DNA of 64,000 nucleotides from Ahaetulla prasina (GCF_028640845.1 NC_080546.1:81878257-81942256), one strand, 5' to 3'. Shown: positions 9,991 through 20,275, numbered from the stretch's first letter. Notes: generated by a model not told the origin, from the sequence alone. Numbers and translations: made by a program.

Positions 9991-10815
9991 ACAAATACTT
10001 GGAAATGCCAGTATTCAGATGTGGAAGCATAAGAAGAATACATTCTTAACAATTGTATTTTCCCACAGAAGACACATACACAAACAGAGACTTCCTCAAA
10101 ACTCTTTCAATTAATTCTGAATTAACTGAAGCTTCTGAATAGTCTTTAAGGGCAGCCCTATGTGGAGCACATTACAGTAGTCCAGATGGAGGTGGTTACA
10201 TGGTTGTTCCTTGTTTATCTGTACTAGGCTTTTTTTAAAAAAATATTTTAAATAATATCAGTTGAAAGAAGTTTTGAAACACAATCAGAGACTGGAAAAT
10301 TTAGCTAGTCTATTTAGGTAGTCTTGAAGGGCAGCCCTATGTGGAGTACATTACAGTAGTCCAGGTGGAAGTGGTTAAATGGTTGTTCCTTGTTATGTGT
10401 ACTAGGCTTTTTTCAAAAAAAAAATTTTTTAAAAATAATATTGGTTGAAAGAAGTTTTGAAACACAATCAGGGACCGGAAAGTTTAGGTAGTCCATGATT
10501 TATTTCCTCGGAGATAGGATACAAGAAAATATCGGGTCACTATGGCAAATGTATGACAATCTTGTTGCTATAGGTTTTTCTTCTTCTTCTAATGTTTTGG
10601 CTCCAAAAGAACTTGAAACATATGGAAGCCTTTGGAGAATATCGTATTGCAGTTCTCAAAGCAACAACATGAAGATGCGTTGGAGGAAATATGAGAAAAG
10701 ATCGCACAGTGCTTCAGTTTGCAGATACTACGCACAAAAGGAAAATACAATTGTTAAGAATGTATTCTTCTTACACTCCCACATTTGAATACTGGTGTTT
10801 CCAAGTATTTGTTGA
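9990..10815. repeat. Inverted-repeat-bounded block
   Basis: About 73 bp at 9990-10062 recurs inverted at 10740-10815. It includes AAGAAGAATACATTCTTAAC and AATTGTATTTTC, and I count roughly 66 of 74 matches. The enclosed segment holds a tandem duplication (10142-10499). It could be a non-autonomous transposon or a foldback element; I do not recognise the family. Confidence 0.6.
10142..10499. repeat. Tandem duplication, two ~179-bp units
   Basis: GGGCAGCCCTATGTGGAG occurs at 10150 and 10329. The following text, through the A-rich stretch to GTTTTGAAACACAATCAG, repeats with scattered changes. The GCAGCCC...CAGTAGTCCA text resembles the L2 coding end at about 41590, so the unit may be LINE-derived. 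Confidence 0.8.
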
Positions 10816-10828
10816 GAATAATACACAT

Positions 10829-10855
10829 ACATAGATACATACATACATACATACA

Positions 10856-10884
<29 letters not shown>
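10829..10884. repeat. (ATAC)n microsatellite
   Basis: About 14 tetranucleotide units at the edge of the hairpin element that follows. Confidence 0.95.
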
Positions 10885-10885
<1 letters not shown>

Positions 10886-10888
<3 letters not shown>

Positions 10889-11100
10889 CTGTAGGTCTTG
10901 GCATTTTCGGGTCTTTTCCCATGTAAGATTGAGAGTATCTTGGCGACGTTTCGACGAGGTCTCACTCATCATCTTCAGGCTGGTGTCTTCGGCTTCGTGC
11001 TTCTCGAGGGACACCAGCCTGAAGATGATGAGTGAGACCTCATCGAAACGTCGCCAAGATACTCTCAACCTTACATGTGAAAAGACCTGAGACCTACATA
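10886..11100. mobile_element. Penelope-like terminal repeat pair, hairpin 1 (family a)
   Basis: Two inverted copies face each other around a ~25-nt loop near 10990-11010. Each carries a 30-nt structured core: minus at 10949-10978 and plus at 11019-11048. The core is CTGAAGA, T, a six-base stem (GATGAG with CTCGTC or CTCATC), loop TGAGAC, then GAAA. Assignment to Penelope-like elements is by analogy with the remnant at 17560. Confidence 0.55.
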
Positions 11101-11123
11101 CCTATACCCATGAAAACCTACGA

Positions 11124-11136
11124 ATACATACATACA

Positions 11137-11166
<30 letters not shown>
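11124..11166. repeat. (ATAC)n microsatellite
   Basis: About 10 units between the two family-a hairpins. Confidence 0.95.
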
Positions 11167-11171
<5 letters not shown>

Positions 11172-11460
11172 TTTCTGAGGTTTTCACGGGTGTTTGTATG
11201 TAGGTCTTTGGTTGTTCGAGTTTTCTCCCGTGTAAAATTGGAAGTGTCTTGGCGACGTTTCGACGAAGTCTCATTCGTCATCTTCAGGCTTCAGCTTCGT
11301 GCATTCCCAGAAGCATGAAGCTGAAGCCTGAAGATGACGAATGAGGCTTCAGCTTCGTGCTTCTGGGAGCAATGTGTGATCACAGCTGTTTCTTCCTTTT
11401 AACTGCTATAAATATATATATATATATATATGTTTTCGTAGGTTTTCACGGGTATATATA
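11167..11460. mobile_element. Penelope-like terminal repeat pair, hairpin 2 (family a)
   Basis: The minus core at 11258-11287 has a perfect GACGAA/TTCGTC stem and GAAA. The facing plus copy at about 11325-11350 is broken after the loop. Both ends carry GTTTTCACGGGTRTTTG-type text next to TA/CA microsatellites. Confidence 0.5.
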
Positions 11461-11462
11461 TG

Positions 11463-11464
<2 letters not shown>

Positions 11465-11514
<50 letters not shown>
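11465..11514. repeat. (CA)n microsatellite
   Basis: About 25 dinucleotide units. A (TA)n run lies at 11411-11432. Confidence 0.97.
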
Positions 11515-11517
<3 letters not shown>

Positions 11518-11652
11518 TGTTTCCCCCAAAATAAGACATCCCCTGATAATAAGCCCAATTGGGCTTTTGAGCACATGGCAATAAGGCCAAGCGCTTATTT
11601 CAGGGTTCAAAAAAGTATAAGACAGGGTCTTATTTTTGGGGAAACACGGTAC
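11515..11652. mobile_element. Short TA-type MITE (inverted ends)
   Basis: The left CTGTTTCCCCCAAAATAAGA is mirrored by the right TCTTATTTTTGGGGAAACAC, with TA following on the right. It is about 138 bp with no coding capacity. A mariner-like origin is inferred from the TA flank. Confidence 0.65.
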
Positions 11653-11710
11653 ATATATTATTAAAGAGGTCCTCACCAGATTAAAAATTGTTCACCTTTT
11701 AAATTGAAAA

Positions 11711-12067
11711 TACAACTTCGACTTACAACAGTTCACTGAGTGACCGTTCAAAGTTAGCATGGCAATGGAAAAAGTGACTTCTGATAGTTTTTCACACTTA
11801 CGACCATTGAAACATCCCAATGGTCACCTGATCAAAATTCAGACGCTTGCAAACTGACTCACTTTTATGACGGTTGCAGGGTCATGTGATCACCTTTTAC
11901 AATCTTCTGACAAGGGAAGTGGATGAGGAAACCAGATTCACTTAACAACCATGTTACCAACTTAACAAGTGCAATGATTCGCTTAACCGTGGAAAGAAGG
12001 AGGGGCAAAATTCACTTAGCAACAGAAATTTGGAGCTCAATTGTGGTCATACGTCAAAGACTACCTG
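11711..12067. mobile_element. TA-type MITE copy
   Basis: The interior matches the MITE at 1042: TTCGACTTACAACAGTTCACT near the left, ACTCACTTTTATGACGGTTG inside, and GACTACCTG followed by TA at the right end. The left terminus is degraded. Confidence 0.75.
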
Positions 12068-12320
12068 TAGTATGGATGTTTTGCTTAACTCATAAGTCTG
12101 GGCTTTTTTCTTTTCTTTTCCCAGAACAATTGTATGCCTCCTTCATCACATGCTTGGTTTGCCAATTTGAAACTGGTAGTTCAGCTGAGCTACATTCCAT
12201 ATTATTATAATTTTTTGTAAGTACGCAAAAAGAAATTCTTCTGATTGCTCTCTGAGATTTATCATTTTTATTTCTTTCTTAATTTTTAAAACCTCAGCCA
12301 GGTTTTTCTTTTCTTATATA

Positions 12321-12322
12321 TG

Positions 12323-12353
<31 letters not shown>
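12321..12353. repeat. (TA)(CA)n microsatellite
   Basis: TATATGTATA followed by about 14 CA units, abutting the Sauria SINE head. Confidence 0.9.
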
Positions 12354-12693
12354 GGTGGCTCAGGGGTTAAGACGCTGAGCTTGTCAATCAGAAAGATCGG
12401 CAGTTAAACGGTTTGAATCTCTAGTGCTGCATAACAGGGTGAGCTCCCATTACTTGTCCCAGCTTCTGCCAACCTAGCAGTTCGAATGCATGTAAAAAAT
12501 GCAAGTAGAAAAATAGGGATCACCTTTGGTGGGAAGGTAACAGCGTTCCGTGCATTTAATCATGCCGGCCACATGACCATGGAGACGTCGTTGGACAGTG
12601 CTGGCTCTTCGGCTTTGAAACAGAGATGAGCACCGCCCCCTAGAGTCGGCAACGACTAGCACATATGTGCGAGAGGAACCTTTACCTTTACTA
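12354..12693 (+). mobile_element. Sauria SINE
   Basis: It runs from GGTGGCTCAGGGGTTAAGAC to AACCTTTACCTTTA, with the GCACCGCCCCCTAGAGTCGG tail block. An internal deletion affects the usual GCGCCTTTGGC segment. Confidence 0.9.
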
Positions 12694-12695
12694 TA

Positions 12696-12721
12696 TCTAT
12701 ATCTATATCTATATCTGTATC

Positions 12722-12789
<68 letters not shown>
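12696..12789. repeat. (TATC)n microsatellite
   Basis: Degenerate TATATC units lead into about 17 perfect TATC units, starting right after the SINE tail. Confidence 0.95.
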
Positions 12790-12790
<1 letters not shown>

Positions 12791-13165
12791 ATGCAAATGC
12801 ATATACAAATTCTTGATTATTTTGTCTTCAGATACACTCTTTTTCTCTAACTTCTTCTGGGAACACACTGTTCCCAAGAAGACACAACATAACTGGCATT
12901 ATTGATTCAAAGTCCCAGTGCAGTTCGTGAAAAATATCTCTGAACACCATTATAAGTTAGCTGTTTTGTGATGTCTCCAGTGTCAAAAAACAGTTTTTCT
13001 TTCCCACAACAATGCATTTGAAATTTTTGTTTCAAAAACTTAAAGTCCAGAGTCCAACATTCCACCATTTTAATACATTTAAAACTTTCAGAAGCCAATA
13101 TTTTGCCTTGCTTTTTGCTGTTGATTTTAAATTGGTAACAGTTAGAAAAATGCAATTTTCTTTTA
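12790..13165. other. Unassigned, possibly L1-related
   Basis: The frame of the L1 fragment downstream extends back to 13012 without a stop, but the upstream residues show no recognisable L1 motif. Confidence 0.35.
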
Positions 13166-13826
13166 CACCAGTACGGCTAGCTAAAATGTTTCCTAATAAT
13201 TCACCAAAATGCTGGAAATGCAAAAAAACTCCTGGAACATACTATCATCTATGGTGGACACGTCCTAAGGCGAAAAAATATTGGTCCAGAATCAGAACCT
13301 GGACAGAAGAGATAAGTGGACATAAGGTCAACTTGAAACCAGACACGTTCTTACTTGAGATACTAACCAGAATTTACAGTCAAGATATTCAGTATTTGAT
13401 ATTACACCTAATTATGGTGGCAAGGATTGCCTACGCATAGCTCTGGAAAAATGAAAAGATACCAACAGAAGAAGAAACAATGAAGAAAATTTGGACTGTG
13501 CGAAGATAAATAAATTAACGAAAGAAATAAAGGAAAAGGAAGAGATAGAATATGGACCAAATGGTATGAATGGTTGGAGAATAGGAAAACTGAATAGAAA
13601 AAAAGGATGGAGAAGAGAAGAGAACAAATGTGTAAAATATTGTAAATAAATGAAGCTAGATGTAAAGGGACGATGAAGATAGTGAAAAAGAAGGGAAAAA
13701 GGGAATGTAAGCTGAAGGAAAGAAACCGTCATGTAAAAAGAAAACAGATTATGTTTATGTTATGTACGTTTGTGTTGTGTTGTGTTGTGTTGTAATGAAA
13801 CCAATAAAAACTTTAAAAAAAGAAAA
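13166..13826 (+). mobile_element. L1 LINE ORF2 C-terminal remnant and 3' UTR
   Basis: The frame to 13440 reads RLAKMFPNNSPKCWKCKK, then GTYYHLWW and KAKKYWSRIRTW. This is the cysteine/His-Trp region that follows reverse transcriptase in vertebrate L1 ORF2 proteins. It ends in a stop at 13438-13440, then frameshifted continuation (LWKNEKIPTEEE), a 3' UTR and an A-rich tail near 13805-13826. It is 5'-truncated and cannot be active. Family call is from residue pattern only. Confidence 0.8.
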
Positions 13827-15620
13827 GAAAAAAGGCAATATTTATTTCTTATAGTAAGAATTGAAGGCGCTCGCCTGGACATTTCTGAAAGTTGAGTAAA
13901 GGAAATACAATCTTATTTATTTCGATTTGTTTATCGATTTATCGAATTTATTGGCCGCCCATTTTACCACAGGGTAGCTCTTAGCATCAATTCAAAGGCT
14001 CTGTTTGTGGCTGCAGCCAGTATGGTAAATTTGCTCATCTCTTAATCCTTCCATACTCCTGCTTTGCAGTATCTTCATAAGAGTCAACTCTACGGAGCAG
14101 AGCTTGGGTGATCTCACCTCCTAGTTTGATCCAGAGAGGATTGAAGAAGTCAATCTATTTGTCGGCTTCCTGCCAGCTGCAAATGTCAGCTTCTATTTTG
14201 TGTGTGTGTTTGTGTGTGTGTGGACGTGTCTTTAGTATCCCTGCAAGATCTCCAACTGTGAGCTAGGCAAAAATTTTACACAATGCTAACAATAACAATA
14301 CAATTAAATATATATAATCCTTATCTTCCAACTTCTAATCTTGACATAGACATGATATTTGTAACAAATTCTTTTATATATCCGTGTGTATGATGGAATA
14401 TCATACGCATGAATTTCTTTCTTTTTTTTTAAAAAAAAGCTCTGATTTCAACTCTTAAAAAAGAGTGTCATTAACATATGCCCCTAAAAGCATTAGTAGA
14501 ACAGATTGGAGATGATTTTTTTTAAAAAAAAATTATTTCCATTTTCCAACATCATATTTATGTACAAACTATTATCCATCATTAATCATTAATTTTTATT
14601 TATTGCTAATTCGGGCCTGCCCGACTGCCACTTCCTTTCTTCACAACCTCTCTGTACTACTTTCCCCTCCTTCATCTCCTTCACTTTACTACTTCCTCTC
14701 CTCCTTCTCCACTCCTCCCTTCTTCCACCCTTTCTAACCTTCTTATTCCCCTCCTCCTTCTCAACTCTTTCCTACCTACTTTCTTCCCTCCTTCTACTCC
14801 TCTCTCCCTTTCTTTCTGAAATGGCAGTCGAGCAGCCCCAACATCATTTTAAATTTTAATTTCATATCTTCAATCATTACTGTACATTAATAACCAATCC
14901 ATGTATCATTTTCCCACCCTTTCCCCCCTCCCACTCCCCCTCCTCCCCCTTCCCCCCACCGGACTTCCCAGAGCAAATACCGGGTATTATAACCAACAAT
15001 CACAAGCTAAAGTATACAAAATATACATAAACTCCCACCCCTCAAAACTTTAAAACTTTAAATCCCCTCACAATAAAAATAAAGAGATAAGAAAGAATAA
15101 TAAAAAAGAAAAAAGAAAAGGAACAATACCAATACTATCTTCTTCACATATTACTTCTTCTTACAGTCCATTTTTAAAATTAATCCATCTTCTCAAATTC
15201 AATTTTTTTCCACTTATGTATTCCTTCAAATTTTATAAGTCCATTTCTTAAATTACAATCCATCTTCTCGAACTCAAATTCTCATCACTTATATATTTCT
15301 TCAATTGTCATAACATTTAATGTCCGATCTTCCAATATGACTCCATCAATCAAATATCATTACGAATAAAGTCTCTCAAATACAATATTTCCAACTTAAC
15401 TTCATAACTTTTACTATCTATAAACGTGTCAATTAAAACGAATAATCATTCAAGTTACATCCACAATATAACAGTAAGCAATTAAAATCATTACATCCAC
15501 AACATTATCTAAATTCATAAATTTTACTTTCCATCCTTCACAATTAAATAATATCATCCCATAGATTTATACCATACAAATAACAAATAACAAAAATCCT
15601 ATAATTTATATCCTAAACAA
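13827..15620. other. Long unassigned AT-rich region
   Basis: There is no ORF of note. Inside are a pyrimidine-rich stretch (about 14630-14960) and an inverted pair, GCCCGACTGCCACTTCC near 14619 and GAAATGGCAGTCGAGCAGC near 14818. Past 15000 the sequence is A/T-rich with short Leu/Ile-like runs. It may be old LINE 3' sequence, but I cannot assign it. Confidence 0.4.
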
Positions 15621-15623
15621 ATC

Positions 15624-15720
15624 ATGCCTGAATAAAGTTTGATATTACACATATGGTCTAAATATCAGATTGGAGGTGATATTTAGACCACATGTGTAAT
15701 ATCAAACTTTATTCAGGCAT
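15624..15720. repeat. Near-perfect palindrome, 44-bp arms, 9-nt loop
   Basis: The left arm (15624-15667) starts ATGCCTGAATAAAGTTTG. The right arm (15677-15720) is its reverse complement with one mismatch (CATATG versus CATGTG). The loop is GATTGGAGG. Confidence 0.97.
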
Positions 15721-16427
15721 AAACACCTTCCCTAGCAGTAAAGGATCCTGGCCAGATTCTAACTCTAAGTTCAATTTGCAGTGATTTTATAGCATAAAAT
15801 TCAGGACCGTTAGAAATAATTTTCTCTTTTTACAATTTAAAGTCACATATTCTATATCTGTCACCTCTTCTATCCATTTCAGCTGCTCTGGGTGGCTCTG
15901 GTTAAGGAGCCCACTCTGGAGCAGATAAATAAAGCCTAAACAATATATGTGTGCGGATTTATGAAAACAACAAATACAATCCCAAAATTTAAGAAACGGT
16001 GCGTATAAATGCAGAGCTGACAATTTTTTTAAAAAGTCAGATGCAATCAAGAGGATTACAGAACAGCGAGCTGTGTTTCTTTTTCTGGGAAATTAATTAT
16101 GAGCCTAATTAAGAAAATAATTGTACAACATTTTAAAAGGAAATTTGATAGGTCATAGCAACAATATACCCACGAAGGGAGGAGGTTGCCTCTCTTAAGG
16201 AGAAGTTGAATATCGGTAAAAGTGCCGAAATCTTTTTTTAATACTTTTGACTGAAATTGGGCCTTTGACCTGATGTTTGAAGGGGGAAAAAAATCCAGAA
16301 TCATTTAACCTACTTAATAAAAAATAAATACAATTAGTTCGCGTTTTGATCCTATACTGATCCACCCAACATTAAAATACTTTCAGCAGAAGGATGGGTT
16401 CACTTTTTATTTAAACCTAACCACGAT
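15721..16427. other. Unassigned sequence
   Basis: About 700 bp with two minus-strand ORFs (87 and 82 aa) lacking any domain signature. No repeat match seen within the window. Confidence 0.4.
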
Positions 16428-17062
16428 CTAACCACAGATAGAACAATTAGTGCAACAAACTTGCCTCCAGAAGTTGTGGGCGCTCCAACGCTGGAGGTTT
16501 TTAAGAGGAGATTGGACAGCTATTTGTCTGAAAACTGTATAGGATTTCCTGCTTGAGCAGAACTGTGATGGCAAACCTATGGTACGCATGCCACAGGTGG
16601 CACACAGCGCCATATCTGTGGGAATACGAGTGTTGCTCTAGCTCAGCTCCAGCATGCATGCGCACGCCGTCCAGCTGATTTTCAGGCCTTCTGGGCCCAC
16701 TGGAAGTTGGGAAACAGGCCATTTCTGGCCTCCTGAGGGCCTCCAGGGGTGAGTGAGGGAGACCGTTTTCGCCCTCCCCAGGCTCCAAGAAAGGCTCTGG
16801 AGCCTAGGGATGGTGAAAAATGGGCCTTCTGGGCCCACCGGTAACCTTTTTGCTGTCGCATGCCAAAAATGGGGGGGAGTACTTGGGGGGGGGCATGCAT
16901 TCATGCATGGGGGGCGTGGGAGGTATTGAATTATGGGTATGGGCACACGCGCATGCAATCCCCCCATGATCCCCATGCTTTTGGCATGCGATGGCAAAAA
17001 GGTTAGCCCACACTGGTCTAGAAGATCTCCAAGGTCCCTTCCAACTCTGTTATTCCGTTGTG
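16428..17062 (+). mobile_element. CR1 3' end split by a hAT-like element
   Basis: CR1 text runs 16428-16562 (AACAATTAGTGCAACAAAC, TTTTTAAGAGGAGATTGGAC) and resumes at 17016 with AGATCTCCAAGGTCCCTTCC to the 3' terminus TCTGTTATTCCG. It encodes the degraded last residues of the CR1 reverse transcriptase. Confidence 0.85.
16563..17015. mobile_element. hAT-like element inserted in CR1
   Basis: Ends CTGTGATGGCAAACC and GGTTAGCCCACACTG are an imperfect inverted pair. Flanks GAGCAGAA and GTCTAGAA share 5 of 8 bases, an aged duplication. The GC-rich interior matches 5770-6212. Confidence 0.7.
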
Positions 17063-17247
17063 ATGGAGCCTGGCTATCAGCTCAGGAGATTGCCTGTTTC
17101 ATTCTCAACCAACAGACGATAAGAGCCTTAAGTTGTCTTTACTGTAATACTTTCTTCTTCCTTCAAGCAACATTTCAAAGGCAACTGATAAAGATCTGTT
17201 AGATCTTGCTATTATTTGGTGTGGGGGTGAGAATGAGGGGAATCAGG

Positions 17248-17510
17248 CAGGGGTGGGTTTCAAATATTGTTACCACTGGTTCGCCACATGCACGCGCCCT
17301 TGCTTTGCGTATGCGCTCCTTCCGTGCATGCACCCAGCTTTCCGTGCATGCCCTTTGACCTCTCTCGCACATTCTGCGCATGTGCCCGGCTTAAAAAATG
17401 TAGCTAAATAGGACAGCATAGCACTGGGGTGGGGAGACGGGGTGGGTGGGTGGGGTATCTCTGCTACCGGTTTGGGCGAACTGGTCCGAGCCGGCTGAAT
17501 ACCATCTCTG
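17248..17510. mobile_element. hAT-type MITE with perfect 8-bp duplication
   Basis: Element CAGGGGTGGGTTTC...GAATACCATCTCTG is flanked by GAATCAGG on both sides (17240-17247 and 17511-17518). The interior has CpG-rich tracts and CCGGTTTGGGCGAACTGG-type ends. Confidence 0.9.
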
Positions 17511-17559
17511 GAATCAGGCAATCTCAGTGATCGAAACGGAGGACGTACATGCAATGTAA

Positions 17560-18500
17560 GACATGAAACTGGTGGAAACCCAGAATTTTCAGGTCAGAGA
17601 GACTCCCAAAGATGCTTTATCCCACCAAAGACTGTGTTGTCTTTTGAAGAGAGCAAAGTCCACATTTTGGACGGAGAGGACCTCTGGTTTGAAGGAGGGG
17701 TCAAAGAGGCCATCTATGTCAAAACTGAACAGCCATCTCTCAACAGAGAGGGAGGGATACAACATCATCTATCTCCAGTCTACAACATGGTCCTTTCAGC
17801 AGTTCCAAGAAGGCTCCACACCCATTTGTGCACCACTCAGGTGACCCCTGAGGACACAGATGAACCTCCAAGTGGCCTTAACAACTCTCTAAAAGGATGC
17901 AAATGACCAGCTGTCTGCAAGGAGTATAAATCCTTCCATTCCCCACCATCCAGTCAGAGCTGAAGAAGAAGCATCATGGATGAGAAGCGAAAAGCCTTCA
18001 AAGAAAAACCAGAAAGTCCAGTTGTCTCTTGGAAAAGCACCTTTGGGTACCCCTGGGGAAGTTTCCTATCTTATACAATGAAGGTTCAATGCCAAGGTAA
18101 CACAGCTCTTTAGACACTAAATTCACTGCATGGTGATTTCATCAGACACTTTGGCATTTTGATCTGTCTCCAGCTTGGTACAAGTAGTTCGAACCTGACA
18201 ACTGGTCTCAATTATACTACTGTGATCAAGGGGTCTTTAGAGCATAGTCTTATTTCATCTTTTGAACCCATTGTATCCCCATCTCAAACCTTAAAAGAGC
18301 TGAAGAATCAACCAATCTACTGCCTCAGTCATGCTTATAAATCCTTCCATTCCCCACCATCTGGTCAGACCTGAAGAAGCTTCTCAGATGAGAAGCGAAA
18401 CATCTTCAAAGAAAAACAAGGAAGTTCAGTTGGCCCTTGAAGAAAAAAACATCTTTGGGACAACAATGACCTGGATGATTGAGAATCTCCATAGCTGGGC
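17560..18500 (+). mobile_element. Penelope-like element remnant: endonuclease C-terminus plus terminal repeats (family b)
   Basis: The frame to 17906 reads VLSFEESKVHILDGEDLWFE, then GGVKEAIYVKTEQPSLNREG and LSPVYNMVL. From family knowledge this looks like the C-terminal part of the GIY-YIG endonuclease domain of Penelope-like retroelements. Downstream, text beginning TATAAATCCTTCCATTCCCC occurs twice in direct orientation (17926 and 18337). Each copy leads to a structured core: 17960-17992 (disrupted) and 18371-18400 (intact 30 nt). The segment between includes 18236-18336, shared with 57915-58065. No reverse transcriptase survives. Confidence 0.65.
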
Positions 18501-18865
18501 CAGTGATGGGATTCAAATAATTTAACAACAGGTTCTCTGCCCTAATGACTGGCTAAGTGGGCGTGGCCATGGTGGGCGTGGCCAGAGATGTGTGACAGGC
18601 AGCACTCAGCCTCCTTAACTCCCCTGGGAACAAATGCCCCATTTTGGGCCTAGTAGGTCTCCCTGCAGCCTCCTGGGAGCAAAAACGGGCCGCGGGGGGG
18701 CTGCACCACACCCCACCATGCCCCATTTTGAGCCTAGTAGGTCTCCCTGCACTTACCTGGGAGCCAAAATGGGATGCGTTGGGACTCCTGGAAGGGGCAG
18801 GGAGGGATGGGGCCAGTCAGCAATTTAACAATCGGTTCGTCCGAACCGGCTGAATCCTACCACTG
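18501..18865. mobile_element. hAT-type MITE
   Basis: The left end CAGTGATGGGATTCAAAT and right end CTGAATCCTACCACTG form inverted ends. Flanks AGCTGGGC and AGCCAGTC match at 5 of 8. The interior has two copies of GGCCTAGTAGGTCTCCCTGC-like text, an internal duplication. Confidence 0.75.
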
Positions 18866-19097
18866 AGCCAGTCAGAGGGAATTGTTATGTTAACACTGAA
18901 CAGACGTCTCTGATTTTCAAAGCCAAAAGTTGGAGACTGGACAAAAGTCCATCGACTTGGAAATCCTAGAATGTAAAATATGATTTTAGAATGTGCTGAT
19001 TTCAGCTTCCAAATGGTTGGGGGGAAAAAAATGGAGCTTCCACATCAAAAGATGTGAAATTATGTGTCAATTATTACAGTTGCTTTATCCAATAGTC

Positions 19098-19225
19098 CAG
19101 GGGGTCTCCAACCATGTCAACTTTAAGCCTGGCGGACTTCAACTCCCAGAATTCCCCAGCAAAGCAAAGCTGGCTGGGGAATTCTGGGAGTTGACGTCCG
19201 CCAGGCTTAAAGTTGGAGACCCCTG
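19098..19225. mobile_element. Palindromic hAT-type MITE, perfect 8-bp duplication
   Basis: The 128-bp element folds on itself almost end to end: CAGGGGGTCTCCAACC against GTTGGAGACCCCTG, continuing through CCCAGAATTCCCC. It is flanked by CAATAGTC on both sides (19090-19097, 19226-19233). A related palindrome is at 42396-42501. Confidence 0.92.
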
Positions 19226-19641
19226 CAATAGTCTGTTCTAATGAAAGAGCTCAACTAAAATTGAAGCGATTCAGATTCTGGATTATTCCTAGAATAAAGA
19301 TAGGATATAAAAATAAATCATAATTGGAGAGCTCCCGTTGGTACCTATGGTTTCTAATTTATAGAAAATGTTGGCGCTTTTGTGCATGTGTGTGTGTGCG
19401 CTTGCAGATTTCTGTTGCTGAGTTGGGGCAAAATAATGTGCGTTAACTTCTTTTAAGAGCTCATGGATGCCAGCTCTCTGACTATTTATCATCCCAGTTG
19501 TCACTGGCATATTAAATACATCAGTTTTGATGATTTACTGTGTGGAAAGTTGGCAGATTGTATATAAGTGACAACTTTGGAAGCTTTAGTTCATTTATTT
19601 GAGTAATGCCTGCAGCATGAAGTAGAGGCTAATATTTCAAA
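19226..19641. other. Unassigned sequence
   Basis: About 415 bp without recognisable repeat or coding content. Confidence 0.4.
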
Positions 19642-20170
19642 GTAACAGTAACAGAGTTGGAAGGGACCTTGGAGGTCGTCTAGTCCAACCCCCTTGCTCA
19701 TGCAGGAGGCCTATACTAGGGATTCGAACCACTGACCTTGTCAGGGTTCCAAGGAACACCCCCAATGAAATAAAACTCTGAGGCTTGAGGTTCCTCAAAG
19801 TTCCAATTTATTAGAAATGTCATGTTGGCACAGCTGGGAAAACCCAAAACTGAAAGCTTCCAGGTTTTCCACATCCAGTTGATAGTTCACAGCCCTGCCC
19901 CACACCCACAAGTTCACCACATTGTCCAATCAACTCTTCACACTCCATTGGATACAATCTTCAGGCAGTCTCCATCAGATGCGGGCAAAAGTCCTTGAAT
20001 ACGGAATGTTGTTATGACTAACTTTCTACCGCTCCAACAACAACCCCCTCCCAAGTTCCCCAGTTAAAATATGTGGCAGTTAAGAAACAAAAAGAAAATT
20101 GCCTTCCAAAACTGCCAGACCTTTCTGATCAACAAGCTCAGTGTCTTAGCCACTGAGCCACCTAGGGAGC
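19642..20170 (-). mobile_element. Composite SINE (tRNA head, CR1-like tail) split by an LTR
   Basis: Reading in reverse, a tRNA-like head (GTGGCTCAGTGGCTAAGACA, then GGTTCGAATCCC) runs into CR1-type 3' text (GACGACCTCCAAGGTCCCTT, GTTACTGTTACTTTG). The LTR at 19739-20117 separates the two parts. Confidence 0.7.
19739..20117 (-). mobile_element. Solo LTR, family C (379 bp)
   Basis: Plus-strand ends are TGTCAGGGTTCCAAGG and CCAAAACTGCCA. A perfect GACCT duplication flanks it (19734-19738, 20118-20122). Minus-strand AATAAATTGG is the likely polyadenylation signal. The same family is at 31734 (+) and 58764 (-). Confidence 0.9.
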
Positions 20171-20184
20171 CACTCTCATACTGA

Positions 20185-20275
20185 GGTTCATTTAAATCAG
20201 TGGTTTTTTTCCCCCCAACTTGGCAACTTTAAGATGTTCAACTCCCAGAATTTTCCAGCCAGCAAGATGATTTAA
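20185..20275. mobile_element. Degraded palindromic MITE fragment
   Basis: CTTGGCAACTTTAAGATG and TCAACTCCCAGAATTTTCC match the arm of 42396-42501. The partner arm is missing. Confidence 0.5.
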
